Below are positions 41,665-51,469 of a stretch of 64,000 bases of DNA, piece after piece (within the stretch, counting starts at the first letter, position 1; each line of letters begins with the position of its first letter). This DNA comes from Macrolepiota albuminosa (lineage: Eukaryota; Basidiomycota; Agaricomycetes; Agaricales; Agaricaceae): NCBI GenBank assembly GCA_027475525.1, contig JAMWFC010000049.1:2278947-2342946 (forward strand). Reading direction: 5' to 3'. Both the position numbers and the translations under genes were made by a program. The notes beneath the pieces are model-generated. The model was not told the DNA's origin and searched no databases. It saw only the letters and a program-made list of their open reading frames with translations.

Positions 41665-43175
41665 GTGGCATCCTCCCCTTCGAAGGTCCAGGTGGCACGT
41701 CCCATGACCTGTCGTTTGGGGCACTCGGAGATGAAATGGTCTTTCTCACCACAGAGTATGCAGGCACCCTCCCTTCTCCGTCGTTCCTGCACATCCATCG
41801 GGACTTCGATCCAGGGTCGTCCCTTCTTTTGAAGCCGGTTGGCCCGGAGGGCCTCTTTGTCCCGTTCGTCGTCGAAGTCGAAGTCTTCGGGGTCTTCTGG
41901 AGGTTCCTCGGGGCTTGGCACGTCGCCCGGGTCGTGGGCGGCCACGGCGGCGTTGAGTTGGGCCTGGGGGCGGGCGCCGCTGCCGGGGTTAGCATTGGGC
42001 GGGCCGCGACTCACCGGGGGTCGGCCGCCAGGGAACGCGGGGGGACCGGGGTTTCGACCTTGGGGGTTGGGAGCTTCGCCGGAGGGCCAAGGGGGTCCTC
42101 CTCTAGGGTTCCAGGGGGGTCGGGAATTCGAATACTCGCTGCGGTCTTCCCAGTAGCGTTGGTCGATCTGCATGACGAGGGCCTTGTATCCGTCGTAGGA
42201 GGGTTGTTTCAGGGCGAGTCGGAGGACGTCCTTGATGCGTTGTGGCAGGGCGCGGCGGAGGGCGTACCGGAGGGCGCTGTAGTTCCAACCTGTTTTGTAA
42301 GCTTCCTTCTCAAAACGTACGATAAAGGTGGTGAAACGTTCTTCCGGGCGCATCCGGAGATTGAAGAGGTTGTCCTCGGCCTCGGCCACGGTGTCGTAGA
42401 TTCCGAACTTCCCGGAGAATTCGTCGACGAAGGCTTGCCAGCGAGCGAGTGCCGGGTTGTTGGGGTCGAACTGGATGAGGGCCGTGTAGTGATTGAAGGC
42501 GATCCCCTGAAGGTACGACGCGGCAAAGGCCACCCGGGAGCTGTCAACCTGAAACGTGAGCGGCTTTGCCTGAAATGTATTGAGACACTGAGTGAGGAAG
42601 GTACGCCATTTTCGGGGGTCCTGGCCCGTGAAAGCGTCGGGCTTTTGGATGTCCAATTGTCCTTCACAGGCGAGGGTGTCGTGAGCGTCGTCCGGTCCAG
42701 CAGCGTTACGGGAAGGAGGGCCAGCATTGTAATAGTAGTAGTAATGATTACCCCCCCCTCCTTGAGGAGGAAAAGCACCAAGGGCGGGACCCCACCCGCC
42801 GGGAGGTCCTCCTCCGGGTGGCTCACCTGGGGGTCCACGCCCAGGAGGCCCGTTGTCCCAAGGGGGTTCGTTCCTGCCAGGAGGGGGCCCGGGTCGCCAC
42901 GCAGGGAGTGGCGGAGGTGGAGGGCCTGGGGGTCGTCCTCGAGGTTCGGCTGGGGGTGGCGGAGGTGGTCGGGGAGGGTTCGGCGGTGTCGGGTCGGGCG
43001 GAGGGGGGTCGGGTGCTGGGTCGGGTACTGGGTTGCGCGGGGGACGTTCAACCCGGGAGGGTCGTGCTTGTATTGGGGGTTGTGGGGGGTTTCGTAGGTC
43101 GAAGTGGGGTGGCGGATCACGGCGGAAGTTGGGTTCTGGGGGGACCGGGGCGGACGTGGGGGGCGGGCGCGGGAC
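41631..43175 (-). pseudogene. GyD1 Gag, capsid and nucleocapsid part
   Basis: The frame opens with a very Pro-rich stretch (PRPPPTSAPVPPEPNF onward, about 43180-42760). The capsid domain follows (DIQKPDAFTGQDPRKWRTFL, SYLQGIAFNHYTALIQFDPN, RWQAFVDEFSGKFGIYD, MRPEERFTTFIVRFEKEAYK). The CCHC knuckle CILCGEKDHFISEC lies at 41721-41762. It ends DPAI at TAG 41631, overlapping the start of pol in the -1 frame. The capsid pattern is that of the retrotransposon Gag family. The upstream part of Gag is in another frame (43176-44334). Confidence 0.88.
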
Positions 43176-44334
43176 GTTGTTCGTTGTTGCCGCGTGTGAG
43201 CTCGTCAATGTAGCATAGCGTGTCGTCCATACTAGAGGTGTCCACCCGGGCTCTACCGGGGTTTGCCGGAGGCGGAGGTCGGGCGTTGTCCATTCGCGGG
43301 AGGGGTTCCAGGGGTCTCTGGGGCTGTCCCCAGGTCTCAAAGGTACTAGGAACTGAGTTAGCCCTGCGACAAGTTGACAAGCCTACCGTGCGGGCAGCGG
43401 ATTGGTCGAATAGGCCTCCAGTCGGGTTGAGGGACCGTAATATGGCGGAGGCGTTTTGCTGTTCTTCCCGTTGTCGTTGCTCCGGAGTGGGGACCGCGGG
43501 GGCTGCCGGGACTGCTGGTGCCGGTTCTGGGAGTTTCCGTTGAATGTGAATCGAGCGACCTGGGTCCGCAGGGTTGTTGAGGGGTCGAGGGGAGGGGGAC
43601 GCGTGGACTTCGTCGAGCAGTTGCTGTAATTCTTCCCAGAGGATTGTATTGCGCCTATACTTTACCATGGTTTGCTCTGGGAGTTCCCCTCATGTGAGGC
43701 GATCCCCGAACTCGACCAAGCAGCGAGCCCATTCCTCTGGAGTGCCTTCGAAGTCGTCGTGTCCGAATTCCGTGAGCAGCGCCCTTGTCCGTCGTGCGAA
43801 GTCTTCCGGTGAGATCCTGAGTGAGCGGAGTACCTCGTCCCGTTGCCGTTCATACTCTTCGAGGCGTCGTCGTCCCATTGGCGTGGGGGGGGTTCGAGCG
43901 GGTGGGGCGGCGGCTGAGTAGTGGCGAGGGAGGTAATCGGGGTAGGGGGGTCCCCGGGGTTCTCGGAGTTGAGGGACGGAGCGCTGATAACCATAGTAGG
44001 GGGTGGGTGCAAAGGGGCCCTCGCTGGGGGGAATCGGGTGAGGTCCACTGGGTACAGGGGGGGTCTCCGGAAGGCCCCCGGGAATGCTCCGGTACGAGGG
44101 GACCTCCACGGGTCGTGCCATGGCTAGGTTGGGTGGAGGGGCCCAGCTGGCTGAGGGCCCCAGATCATAAAGGGATGGGTCGGGGGCCCAGTGACGGTGG
44201 AGATACTGGGGTTCATACGGGAGAGGTGGGTAGACGGGGCGGGGGGTCTGTGCGGAGTAGTGATCGGGTACCGGGCATCCGTAGGGGTCGGTCTGGTAGC
44301 CCGTAGGATAGTAGGTGTGAGTATACGTAGCCAT
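43176..44334 (-). pseudogene. GyD1 Gag N-terminal extension
   Basis: Begins at ATG 44334 (the upstream in-frame TTG is not needed), 21 nt after the primer site. Tyr/Pro-rich start (YTHTYYPTGYQTDPYGCP), then RRRLEEYERQRDEVLRSLRI and ISPEDFARRTRALLTEFGHD, which look like an alpha-helical matrix-like region. TGA 43690 interrupts it (GDRLTxGELPEQ, Arg likely). The frame continues through ILWEELQQLLDEVHASPSP and reaches RVDTSSMDDTLCYIDELTRG. A one-base shift near 43175 then joins it to the capsid frame. Such a long N-terminal extension is unusual for chromovirus Gag. Confidence 0.75.
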
Positions 44335-44354
44335 CAAGAACGGTGTAAGGAAAG

Positions 44355-44367
44355 AGTCTTGATATTA
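44355..44367 (-). other. GyD1 primer site, self-complementary to the LTR
   Basis: On the minus strand TAATATCAAGACT follows the 5' LTR with no gap. It is the exact 13-nt reverse complement of AGTCTTGATATTA inside the LTR (44733-44721), which lies about 28 bp after a TATA-like ACTTATAGTATAG. The transcript 5' end could thus pair with this site (Tf1-like self-priming). Confidence 0.7.
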
Positions 44368-45119
44368 TGTCAGGTTCCGCTGAGTCAGGGGCCTTCCAGG
44401 AAAGCAACGCCCTTACGATGCGGACTTGACCTACGAATACTCGGGTGTCTGGAACTCCGAGGCTAGGGCTCCGGGGTTCAAGACGAGGACAGGGGTAATC
44501 CCGGGATAGGGGACTAGAGTCCGGAGGTTTTGGGTTGGAGGTAACTGGGATTAGAGGGGGTCGAGTCGTGAACCGGAGGTTCTAAGACGAGACCAAGTTA
44601 GTAACTTAAGAGTCGCGAAGTGCGTACCAAAGCTTAGAGCACGCGAATACTAAGGCGTGCCAGTCGAAGCGTACCAAACAAGGCGTACCAGTCAAACAAG
44701 AGGGTACGCAATAACCAATGTAATATCAAGACTAGCGAATACAACGGGGAGCTATACTATAAGTACTACGGATCGTGTCTCGGGATTCCGGGGTGTCTGG
44801 GATGAGTTCCGGGGGTCATTGAGTAGCGGTCAGGGACTGTATACCGGGATCGCACGTGTGGGGACGCGCGATCAATTGGCGCGGAGGGAGTCGTGATGTG
44901 TGGGGCGTGATGCGTGATGGCCGGATGCGAGCTGCGTGATCCGATTGTTGATGGCGGTTGATCCTGGGGTCCATGATGCAGGGGTCCCGGGGGGGGCTGG
45001 CTGATGGCGGTCCTTGATGCGTGTGATGGCGGGGTGCGCTGTGGGAGTTGACGGAAGAGGTTCCCGGGCGGGGCTCTGGGGGTGTCCCGGGGAGGTTCCA
45101 GGGGGGAGGGGTCGTGACA
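44368..45119 (-). repeat. GyD1 5' LTR, 752 bp
   Basis: On the minus strand it begins TGTCACGACCCC and ends GGAACCTGACA. The TATA-like box is near 44752-44764, and the putative transcript start AGTCTTGATATTA at 44733-44721. It is followed by target duplication ACACC at 45120-45124. Confidence 0.95.
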
Positions 45120-45124
45120 ACACC

Positions 45125-45229
45125 TGAGAATGAACTCCTCGACTACAATATGGACAATGTGACCACCAATCTATTCTGGGAGCCTAGGAACTCTGCCATT
45201 GCCCTCATCCCTGACTTACTGACAGCCTG
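45125..45229 (+). pseudogene. Unrecognised ORF split by GyD1 (3' part)
   Basis: Continues the frame that stops at 34407: one target duplication plus TGAG gives HKPTPENELLDYNMDN, then TTNLFWEPRNSAIALIPDLL, and a stop at 45227-45229. The perfect join across the 10.7-kb element confirms that GyD1 landed inside an existing reading frame. Confidence 0.8.
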
Positions 45230-45274
45230 ACTATTGTGGTGCTTTGAGACCATAGTCGGTCTGATTGGGGGGTG

Positions 45275-45431
45275 TGTAGTATAGTCTGCTGTGTGGCATT
45301 AGCCACATAGTTTTTATTTACTGAAGTAGATATTATATTATATTTATTATAATATAATATTATTATTTACATTTATATCAATAGGTTACATGTGCTGCTT
45401 ATGCAGCAGCTTATTTTGTGTTGATACTACA
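45275..45431. repeat. Hairpin-rich LTR candidate, 157 bp
   Basis: Begins TGTAGTAT and ends ATACTACA, a perfect 8-bp inverted repeat with TG..CA ends, preceded by GGGGGGTG (a possible purine tract). Inside or next to it are several perfect hairpins: GTGGC..GCCAC (near 45294), a 13-bp arm AT hairpin (45330-45342 and 45348-45360), TGCTGC..GCAGCA (near 45395) and AGACC..GGTCT (near 45440). It follows the split ORF by 45 bp, which suggests the 3' LTR of that element. No second copy was found. Confidence 0.4.
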
Positions 45432-45650
45432 TAGTCAATAGACCGGACTGGTCTGATTCTGTGCAGTGCGAACCTTAAGCTTCCACACAACTGTAACTTT
45501 GCTACAAGTTTGGATACTGTGGATTGTCACATACCAATCTCCCAGTGAGTATTGCAATCATTCTACTAGGAACTTGTTGATTATCTCAAATTCATCAAAC
45601 ACTTTATTGTGAACAATGATCTCATTTTGCACCACCACAGTAGCAACAAA

Positions 45651-45917
45651 TCACCTTCCTCTAAACTGTAGTACATTAGTGGGATCTCCAGGGTAATGCT
45701 GCATACTTTCTAGCATTTCTTCTAGCTTATTACACGCCAGGTTTCTCAGACATCTGCGCTTAGAGTCTATGTCCAACATAGCAAGCTTCTCTTCTGCTGA
45801 TTCCACCGGCATCCAGTATATTTTGTCAAACTCTTTTGGCAGGGCAAGCAGGGTTTCCTCATTGTCCAAGGTGTACTCATCAAACAACTCATCTTGTATT
45901 TCTGCAGCTGAGCTCAT
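45651..45917 (-). pseudogene. GyA2 acidic linker domain (partial)
   Basis: Eighty-eight codons with an acidic start (QDELFDEYTLDNEETLLALP), then AEEKLAMLDIDSKRRCLRN, LACNKLEEMLESMQHYPGDP and NVLQFRGR. It aligns with GyA1 (residues about 30-110 of the frame at 27) and with GyA3 at 59775. The second half of the domain is lost at the 45651 border. Confidence 0.75.
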
Positions 45918-46213
45918 GGACCCAAGATCTGAGAAGTTGTCCTGGTCCTAGTCCAAGTCTGATACTGACTGTAGGTCTGGGATTGTATCTCCTTTGCTAT
46001 CATACTTGAGTAGTTGATTGATTCAAATTGTATCATACTTTTTGTTGTTTGAATAGTTGATTGATTCAAATTGTATCATTCCCAAGGACAACTTGGTAGT
46101 TTTGCCGAGGCTGTCAATGCACAGTTGCTCAGTGCATGCCAGGTCCATTCTGATTTTAAATGTGCTGATGCCTGGCAGTTTTCCATGACCAGATTTTGCT
46201 TTTCCCTTTTCAG

Positions 46214-46256
46214 GGCAGTTGCGTGCAAAATGGCCTTCTTGCCCACACTGGAAGCA
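46214..46256 (-). pseudogene. GyA2 nucleocapsid zinc knuckle
   Basis: Reads CFQCGQEGHFARNC, a perfect CX2CX4HX4C motif, preceded by NIAANK and followed by PEKGKAKSGHGK. It is outside the longer open frames because of flanking stops. It corresponds to the GyA3 knuckle at 59485-59526. Confidence 0.8.
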
Positions 46257-46839
46257 TTTATTTGCAGCAATATTCTTCCTTCTCCTCCTTTGTCAGGAGG
46301 GCTTTCTGATCCACATTCTTCTTAGGTCCATTGTTTTCTGTGATTTCTGGCCTTGCCTGCCTGGGTTACTGGGTAGATGGTTATTTGCAGTGTTATTCTT
46401 ATCCACAAAATTATTCTGAGATCATTTAATACAATCTAACACATGGCTGGTCTTATTAGATTTATTATTATCACTTTGCTGTCCTGCTGACTGCAAATTA
46501 GTGTTGTGCCAGGGTTGATTGCCACCACTGTTTTGATTATGGGAGTCTTTCATGTCAACATTGTTGGCTAACTCCTAAGATTTGGCCTCTTGTACCATCT
46601 CCTTCCAGGAAGTATATTTAGGGTTGAGGTGAGCCTGTAACAGGGCTTTATGAAATGAAGGCTGGAACCCATTAAAGAGCTTAACTACACAGGCTCAGGC
46701 ACTATCTGCACCGACAATAATGAATAACTCATCTAGATCAGCGATGTATTTGTGGACTGATTTCTGTCCCTGATAGAAGCTGTTCAATCTCTCTCTCTGC
46801 TGATTCCTGAAGTCAATTGAGAAGCAATAGTTAAACAAT

Positions 46840-47388
46840 TTATTTGATGAAGAATTTCTTTATTGACCAGCACTTGGGGTCCAGCAACACACAACACATA
46901 TAGAACATGTAGGCCTTTCCAGTCAAGAATTTGGACAATACCATTATCTGGCGCCTCTTCTCAATGTAGCCATACTTGACGTAGGCAGTATCATGGGTCA
47001 AGAACCTATGGAATGCATGTATGTCCACCTTCCCATCATATTTTTCAGGAGGGGTCAGCTTGATTATGGTGCACCGAGACCATTTATGCTTTGTTTGACT
47101 GGGTCTGCAGTGCCTGTGACAGTGTGATGATGATTGCGACTTAAAGCTCAAGGAGCTGGACTCACTGTCTTTGCTATCATACTCAGAGCTTGTGTCTGAG
47201 TCTGATTCACTGTCTGACAAAGAATCTGAGGGGTCAGGGTCAGGGTCAGGGTCAGACAAATTGTGGCGTTGATGCTTGCCAAGACGTTTGAAGGCCCATA
47301 CCAGTGCACTTCTGGAAGTAATTTGTGTGATGGGCTTGGTAGCCACATTCTTCTCTGGACGGTGGATGGTGAGTTCTTTTGCTTGCAT
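46840..47388 (-). pseudogene. GyA2 Gag capsid region
   Basis: Begins with basic residues (KPITQITSRSALVWAFKRLG), an acidic Ser-rich linker with DPDPDPDPSDS, and a run of Asp and Ser. The capsid start is LTPPEKYDGKVDIHAFHRFL, then YVKYGYIEKRRQIMVLSKFL and TGKAYMFYMCCVLLDP. GyA3 has the same motifs. Upstream frames 47596-47399 and 48280-47717 (SHCHFAGDEYEEAFAEARSH) are the N-terminal part. Confidence 0.8.
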
Positions 47389-48378
47389 CTGGCCTGTATC
47401 AGTGTTTACTCTCTGAGCCTTCAGCCACCTTTTGGATTAGGGTGGCTAGTTCATCAGAGATCAGCTCTGATTCAGTGCGTGCCTTGTGTTTTTTGTAATT
47501 GGTTTTCTCTTTTTTTTGTGAATATGGTCTAAATTGCACTCCAACTTTTTTTATCTGCTCCAGCTCTGGGGCTGATGGTTGGTTTTCATAGTCCAATCCC
47601 TCATTGTATTCTTCAAGTAACTTTTGTTGGAGTTGAGGGTCTATCTCGGCTTCATCAAGATCTACATCCCCCCAGTTTTGGAGGTCTGCACCTTTACCCT
47701 TGTCACAGGTGCCTTCCTAGGCATCATAATTTGTGCCATAGTCAGGGTGGACCCTGTCCATTCTTCTGTCACTGTGCTCATGTTCAGCATCAGTGAGATG
47801 GCTTCTAGCCTCTGCAAAGGCTTCCTCATATTCATCTCCTGCAAAGTGACAGTGGGATTGTGGCACAGGTGTTATATTGGTTTCACTATGAGGGTTACTA
47901 TATTCCCTAGCAGGTAAGTTACCATTTTTGTCTGCATCAGATGGAGGACTAATTAAACTACATTTTCCATCAGTGTCATCATTTCTCGAGGGGTTGACTT
48001 TTCCACCAGCCTGCGGCTCAGCTGCTTCCACTTCTAACTCAGTGGGCATTGTGACATTTTCAGTACTCACAGAATTATCAATGTGTGGTTCTGGATCCAC
48101 TACATTGGTCACAGGGTTTCTAACTAGTGTTTCAAAGCATTGCAAGAGACCCATGTTCCTAACAGCAGTGAGACTGAGCCAGCGAGCTGACTTCCTGGGT
48201 TGCTGGTTGCAAAGAAAATATCTAGTAGACATTGTTAATGAAGATTTTGGGTTTGTTGACTTACGATAATGGGTGTCCACAGTTGATCAGACTAAGAGGG
48301 GCCAAGACACAAGAGTCAGATAGATGTTAAGCTTAGTAGGACTTGTTCAAGTTCAAAATATGTAGGAACACCCCAACA

Positions 48379-49033
48379 TTAGAAGCAGTATGTGCTTCCC
48401 CCAGGGGTAGGCATCATTGCCTGAGCAGGCCTCTCTGTTGGCCCTCCATGGTGGCTTTTGGTAGTTAGGAAGGCATTCCTCATGTCCAGTTGGCTAGTTT
48501 GCAGGGCCTGCATAGCACTCTGAATGCTGCCAACCTGTTTCCCAATAGTGACCATGGAGTCCTGCAGATGAGCCATCCTCTCTTCTGCCTCCTCATTCTT
48601 CACCACTACTCCACCCTCAACAATGCCTGCATGAGTAAATAGAGACTGCATTCTCTGCAGAAACCTGTGAACCTCTGCAGGCTCACTATTTCTGAACTTA
48701 GGTGTATCTATACTTTCAGGCAATGGCATTTTGTAGCAGGTGGGTTGCATCCATGATGCTGGCCAATCTAGTTGACTCAGCTACTGAAGACTTAGGTGTT
48801 GGTGGGGCAGGTGTGTACTTCTCAGTCCGAAGTTTTTGTTTACGAAGTACAGTGTCTGGATCCAGGAGACTAGCAACTGTGCCCTTGGAGGATGCACAAG
48901 TTTTTCTTCTCCTGGGAGAAATAATGATTTTTGCCCTTGGTGTAGTAATCTTAGGCATGCTGGGCCAAGAACCTGGCAGTGCGAAACTATTGTTTCTTTT
49001 GGGTGGTTTGGACTCCAAATGGAGATCCAACAA
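48379..49033 (-). pseudogene. GyB2 Gag with large internal deletion
   Basis: The minus-strand frame 49033-48716 gives the basic N-terminus (PKITTPRAKIIISPRRRKTC). The overlapping frame 48750-48379 gives PKFRNSEPAEVHRFLQRMQS then EERMAHLQDSMVTIGKQVGS. In GyB1 the equivalent motifs (VRHFLRKMESLF and EWRLANLQDGVMALGKEMSS) are separated by about 190 residues. Here fewer than 20 residues lie between them, so the middle of capsid is deleted. It ends near GGSTYCF, before the GyA2 relic. Confidence 0.75.
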
Positions 49034-49073
49034 AGTGTTTGGTTGTGCAACAAAAGCCCCCTCACGCTCCAGA

Positions 49074-50027
49074 TGATGCGAAATGTAAGTTTACGTTTAC
49101 TTTATGTAAAAGTAGCCTTAGCAGAATAAGACTAGACTTTTGTGATATTTCAACTTTATTTCACAAAGTACGTGGGGCTAACGGTACATGTAAAAGCATA
49201 TTATAATTTTGTAGTTGATTTATTAAGAATGCAAAATTAATTCACACTCAAAATGGATTCAAGTAATTATTATTAAAATGTGACCCGAAGTCAATCTAAT
49301 CACTCGTAGGCCTAAGACGTTTGCTCCCTGGGGACTCCGAGCCGTGGCAAGTTGATTGCTTGCCAGGCCTCCCCAAAATCCCACCCTTTTTATAATCCTC
49401 TCTGCTATGCACGGACCACTCGTATTCCGCATGTTTTGTTGGGTTATTCACGTTATGTTCCCGTGAACGGTTATTCGGTGCGTCGTGCTACCGGGGCTGG
49501 GTACCGGGGATGTGTTTTCCGACACCGGTCATGATGGCTAAGTCTTCTTCCTCCGATCTCACTGCCTAATCCCTTTTCCTTCCTTCGATCTCATCCTTCG
49601 TCCTCTTTTGTTTCGTTTTTGAAGCTTGGAGACCGTTTTGTGTTCGTGCTGTGCAGCGTATCTTATCTTTTGTCGTGCGTGGTGGGATAGCCGGTTAGAA
49701 GGGTACTTGCAGGAGGGGAAGTGACGACATGCTTCGATCATGATCGGATCCCTATCAATCGTGATGGGATCGATCTCGGCCTCTCGCCCGAGATCTTATC
49801 TTATCAAGACCTCGTTTTCGGCGGTTGCCATTCAAGCTGGCTGTCGACGTCGTTGGGCTGTCTCGAGTAGTGGGCGGGTGGGTGTCTTTTTCTTCTGAGG
49901 TACGTCAGGTCTACAGTTTTCGACCTGCACATATCAGCTTACCGTTTTCAGCTGTATGTGGTACTTAGAATTAATACTATTTGTTTTAATTCTCTCAGTT
50001 GATGTCTCGGATGCGACATACGTATCA
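49074..50027 (-). repeat. GyB2 LTR, 954 bp
   Basis: On the minus strand it begins TGATACGTATGTCG and ends TTTCGCATCA, followed after 2 nt by TGGAGCGTGAGGGG (primer site, 49071-49058). Landmarks: GAGTGGTCCGTGCATAG, TATA box (GGATTATAAAAAGG, near 49392), CTCGGAGTCCCCAGGGAGCA and TCTTAGGCCTACGAGTGATT. It is GC-richer and less decayed than the LTR at 15690-16640, its closest relative here. The gag to its left confirms orientation. Confidence 0.8.
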
Positions 50028-50062
50028 CTGATGAACCATCAAACGAGCTTCTACCACCCTCC

Positions 50063-50543
50063 GTGGGGCTGACAAGGAACTTCTGTAACCCTTGTGAGTC
50101 TCACTCGCTGAATTCGATCTCTGCATCGTCACTTGGCCCTCCGCCCCCTTTATTCCTGGGCACCGAACGCAAAGGACCAGTCATACCCAAGGATTTTTCC
50201 GAGACTCGACGATCAAGAGGAACTGCTTGTATGTCGTGTCATCGACGCAAAGTAGCGTGTAGAACGGACTATCGTGAAGGGAATAAGGACCAGCGTTGCA
50301 AGTGTGTATCTCTATTTCTCAGCACCTTCAAAGCTGATTTGTTGGGTCGACAGCCAGTGCAGAATTAAAAATGAGTGCTGTATATACCATTTTCTTCCCG
50401 AAAGACTTTGCACTGCATCGCCAACAGCAGACTCCGGAGGTGGTCAAAATAATAAAGTCATTATTTGCAGATGTCACCTTGGGACAACGACGATATTGTT
50501 TATACAATACTATATTACATCATGGTCCATCCGTGAATCGTAA
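50063..50543 (+). CDS. Zn2Cys6 binuclear-cluster regulator (fragment)
   Basis: Fungal transcription-factor DNA-binding motif split by one intron (50302-50353, 52 nt, GTGTGT donor, CTGAT branch, ACAG acceptor). Exon 1 gives CMSCHRRKVAC and, 12 residues on, the fourth Cys in QRC. Exon 2 resumes with NQC then RIKNECC. The pattern CX2CX6CX12CX2CX6C is complete once spliced and binds two zinc ions. Upstream residues (IPKDFSETRRSRGTA) are in frame. The true start is unclear: 50063 is a GTG, and an ATG at 50031, 4 bp from the GyB2 LTR, is in another frame. It ends at 50543, overlapping the end of the convergent gene. It is short for the family, so truncation or unseen exons are likely. Confidence 0.7.
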
Positions 50544-51231
50544 GTAAAATCAGACAAAGTCAGCAGTCTGAGCCCAAATTGTTGTCGTGGTAGGAAATGC
50601 TGTAAGCAATCGACATGGATATGCCATGTTCGCCAATTCCTAGACAAGAATACCGGTGGGGAGACCGCCCAGTACTTGCGTCGATCAGCGCACATCGCAC
50701 AATGCTCCTCCTGAATTTCCTGATCTTCGAGTTTTACTCCTTTGTCGCTATACTCAGTTTTATATGCCGGAGATCCGCGGACTATGCGTTTGTCGTCCTT
50801 CTCCGCGTCGGGCTCAGGGCACCAGTTGGTTGGTGTGAGGAAAATGTACCCGGCCAGACGCTTAGCAAGGTGCGACCAGACCTCTGTAGCGGTCAGAGTT
50901 CGAGGATAGAGCATGCCTGGGCAACAGAGGACTTCCTTCCCAGACCGATCTCGAATTTTATAGCCATCTTTCCAGTAACTCTGTAAAAACTATTGGTCTG
51001 TGTAGATAAGATATAGACACCCCAAAACTCACGGAATCGATCCCTCCATTGATCCCACTAGTAATGTCGAGATAATCGAAACCTTTTTGGCAATCGTTGT
51101 GCTTAACCACTACAATGACTTGTTCTTCGAGCTGGAGAAGGCACAAAATTTATTACTGAAAACGGCACTTACAGAGGCTGACAACGTACCGCTGGATGAT
51201 ACTTATGTGCATCAAACAGATGGATAGGCAT
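50510..51231 (-). CDS. Three-exon host-like gene, 203 aa, not recognised
   Basis: Exons on the minus strand: 51231-51190 (MPIHLFDAHKYHPA), 51131-51033 (EEQVIVVVKHNDCQKGFDYL .. GGIDS) and 50980-50510 (YWKDGYKIRDRSGKEVLCCP .. HDVI, TAA). Introns of 58 nt (GTACGT..CCAG) and 52 nt (GTGAGT..ACAG) join all exons at codon boundaries without a stop. The C-terminal half has CAMC, then WHIHVDCLQHF, a possible metal site of two Cys and later His/Cys. The region SHLAKRLAGYIFLTPTNW is hydrophobic. No stop lesion or AT shift is visible, so it may be a functional single-copy gene. I do not recognise a family. The 3' end overlaps the Zn2Cys6 gene by 34 bp. Confidence 0.7.
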
Positions 51232-51469
51232 ATTGGCAAGCGTCCGAGTGAGCAAGAACGAGGAGAGTGTATGTCAAGTTGGGGAGGGGGTTTGAGCGTG
51301 GATTGCAGCGACTGCGGGTTATTTAACAGTCTAACAGTCAGCAGGGTAACGTTTCAGTCCCGCCACCACAAAATAAAATTATAAACAGTTCACGGTTTTC
51401 ACTCAAAACGGCGGTGTTATAAGTCCCCATTCACCGGTAATTTTACCGGTAAAATTGAGATCGCATCGA
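51232..51469 (-). promoter_or_regulatory. Upstream region of the three-exon gene
   Basis: No gene seen. It contains the perfect inverted repeat ACCGGTAATTTTACCGGT near 51434-51451 and a pyrimidine-rich stretch (CCCCCTCCCC on the minus strand, near 51285) about 55 bp before the ATG at 51231, typical of fungal promoters. A regulatory role is inferred. Confidence 0.35.

Larger units (their letters stand above)
34408..45119 (-). mobile_element. Complete Ty3/gypsy chromovirus GyD1, 10.7 kb
   Basis: LTRs of 792 bp (34408-35199) and 752 bp (44368-45119), both with TGTCA..TGACA ends, and a perfect ACACC target duplication (34403-34407 and 45120-45124). Minus-strand order: 5' LTR, self-complementary primer site, a long Gag, two protease domains, RT, RNase H, integrase, chromodomain. 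On the opposite strand lies an extra spliced gene, then the purine tract and 3' LTR. GC content is far higher than in the neighbouring relics. The LTRs differ by about 20 transitions and two short indels near 35030-35100. Integrase has lost its catalytic Glu, and six in-frame TGAs are present, so it is non-autonomous now. Confidence 0.97.
45651..48280 (-). mobile_element. GyA2: gag and linker region of a GyA element
   Basis: Truncated relic on the minus strand. From right to left: Gag N-terminal region (48280-47399), capsid (47388-46840), linker with EMVQEA- and ELANNVDMKDS-like bases (46700-46500), CCHC knuckle (46256-46214), then the acidic linker domain (45917-45651), which ends at HYPGDPTNVLQFRGR. 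Protease, RT and integrase are missing. Parts lie in different frames with stops between them. It matches GyA3 for gag and GyA1/GyA3 for the linker domain. Confidence 0.85.

Noticed and set aside
41571..43097. Long plus-strand frame of 508 codons opposite GyD1 gag
   Set aside because: It is the complement of a Pro-rich, GC-rich Gag region (CCN codons read as GGN), giving Gly/Arg/Val-rich low-complexity protein with no motif. Unlike 35327-37086 it has no introns and no conserved copy.
45275..45431. MITE or DNA transposon with 8-bp inverted ends
   Set aside because: No TA or other target duplication was seen at the borders, and TG..CA ends with an upstream G tract fit an LTR better. The LTR call itself remains uncertain.
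50615..50986. Plus-strand frame of 123 codons
   Set aside because: Lies opposite exon 3 of the three-exon minus-strand gene, which has better intron and codon support.
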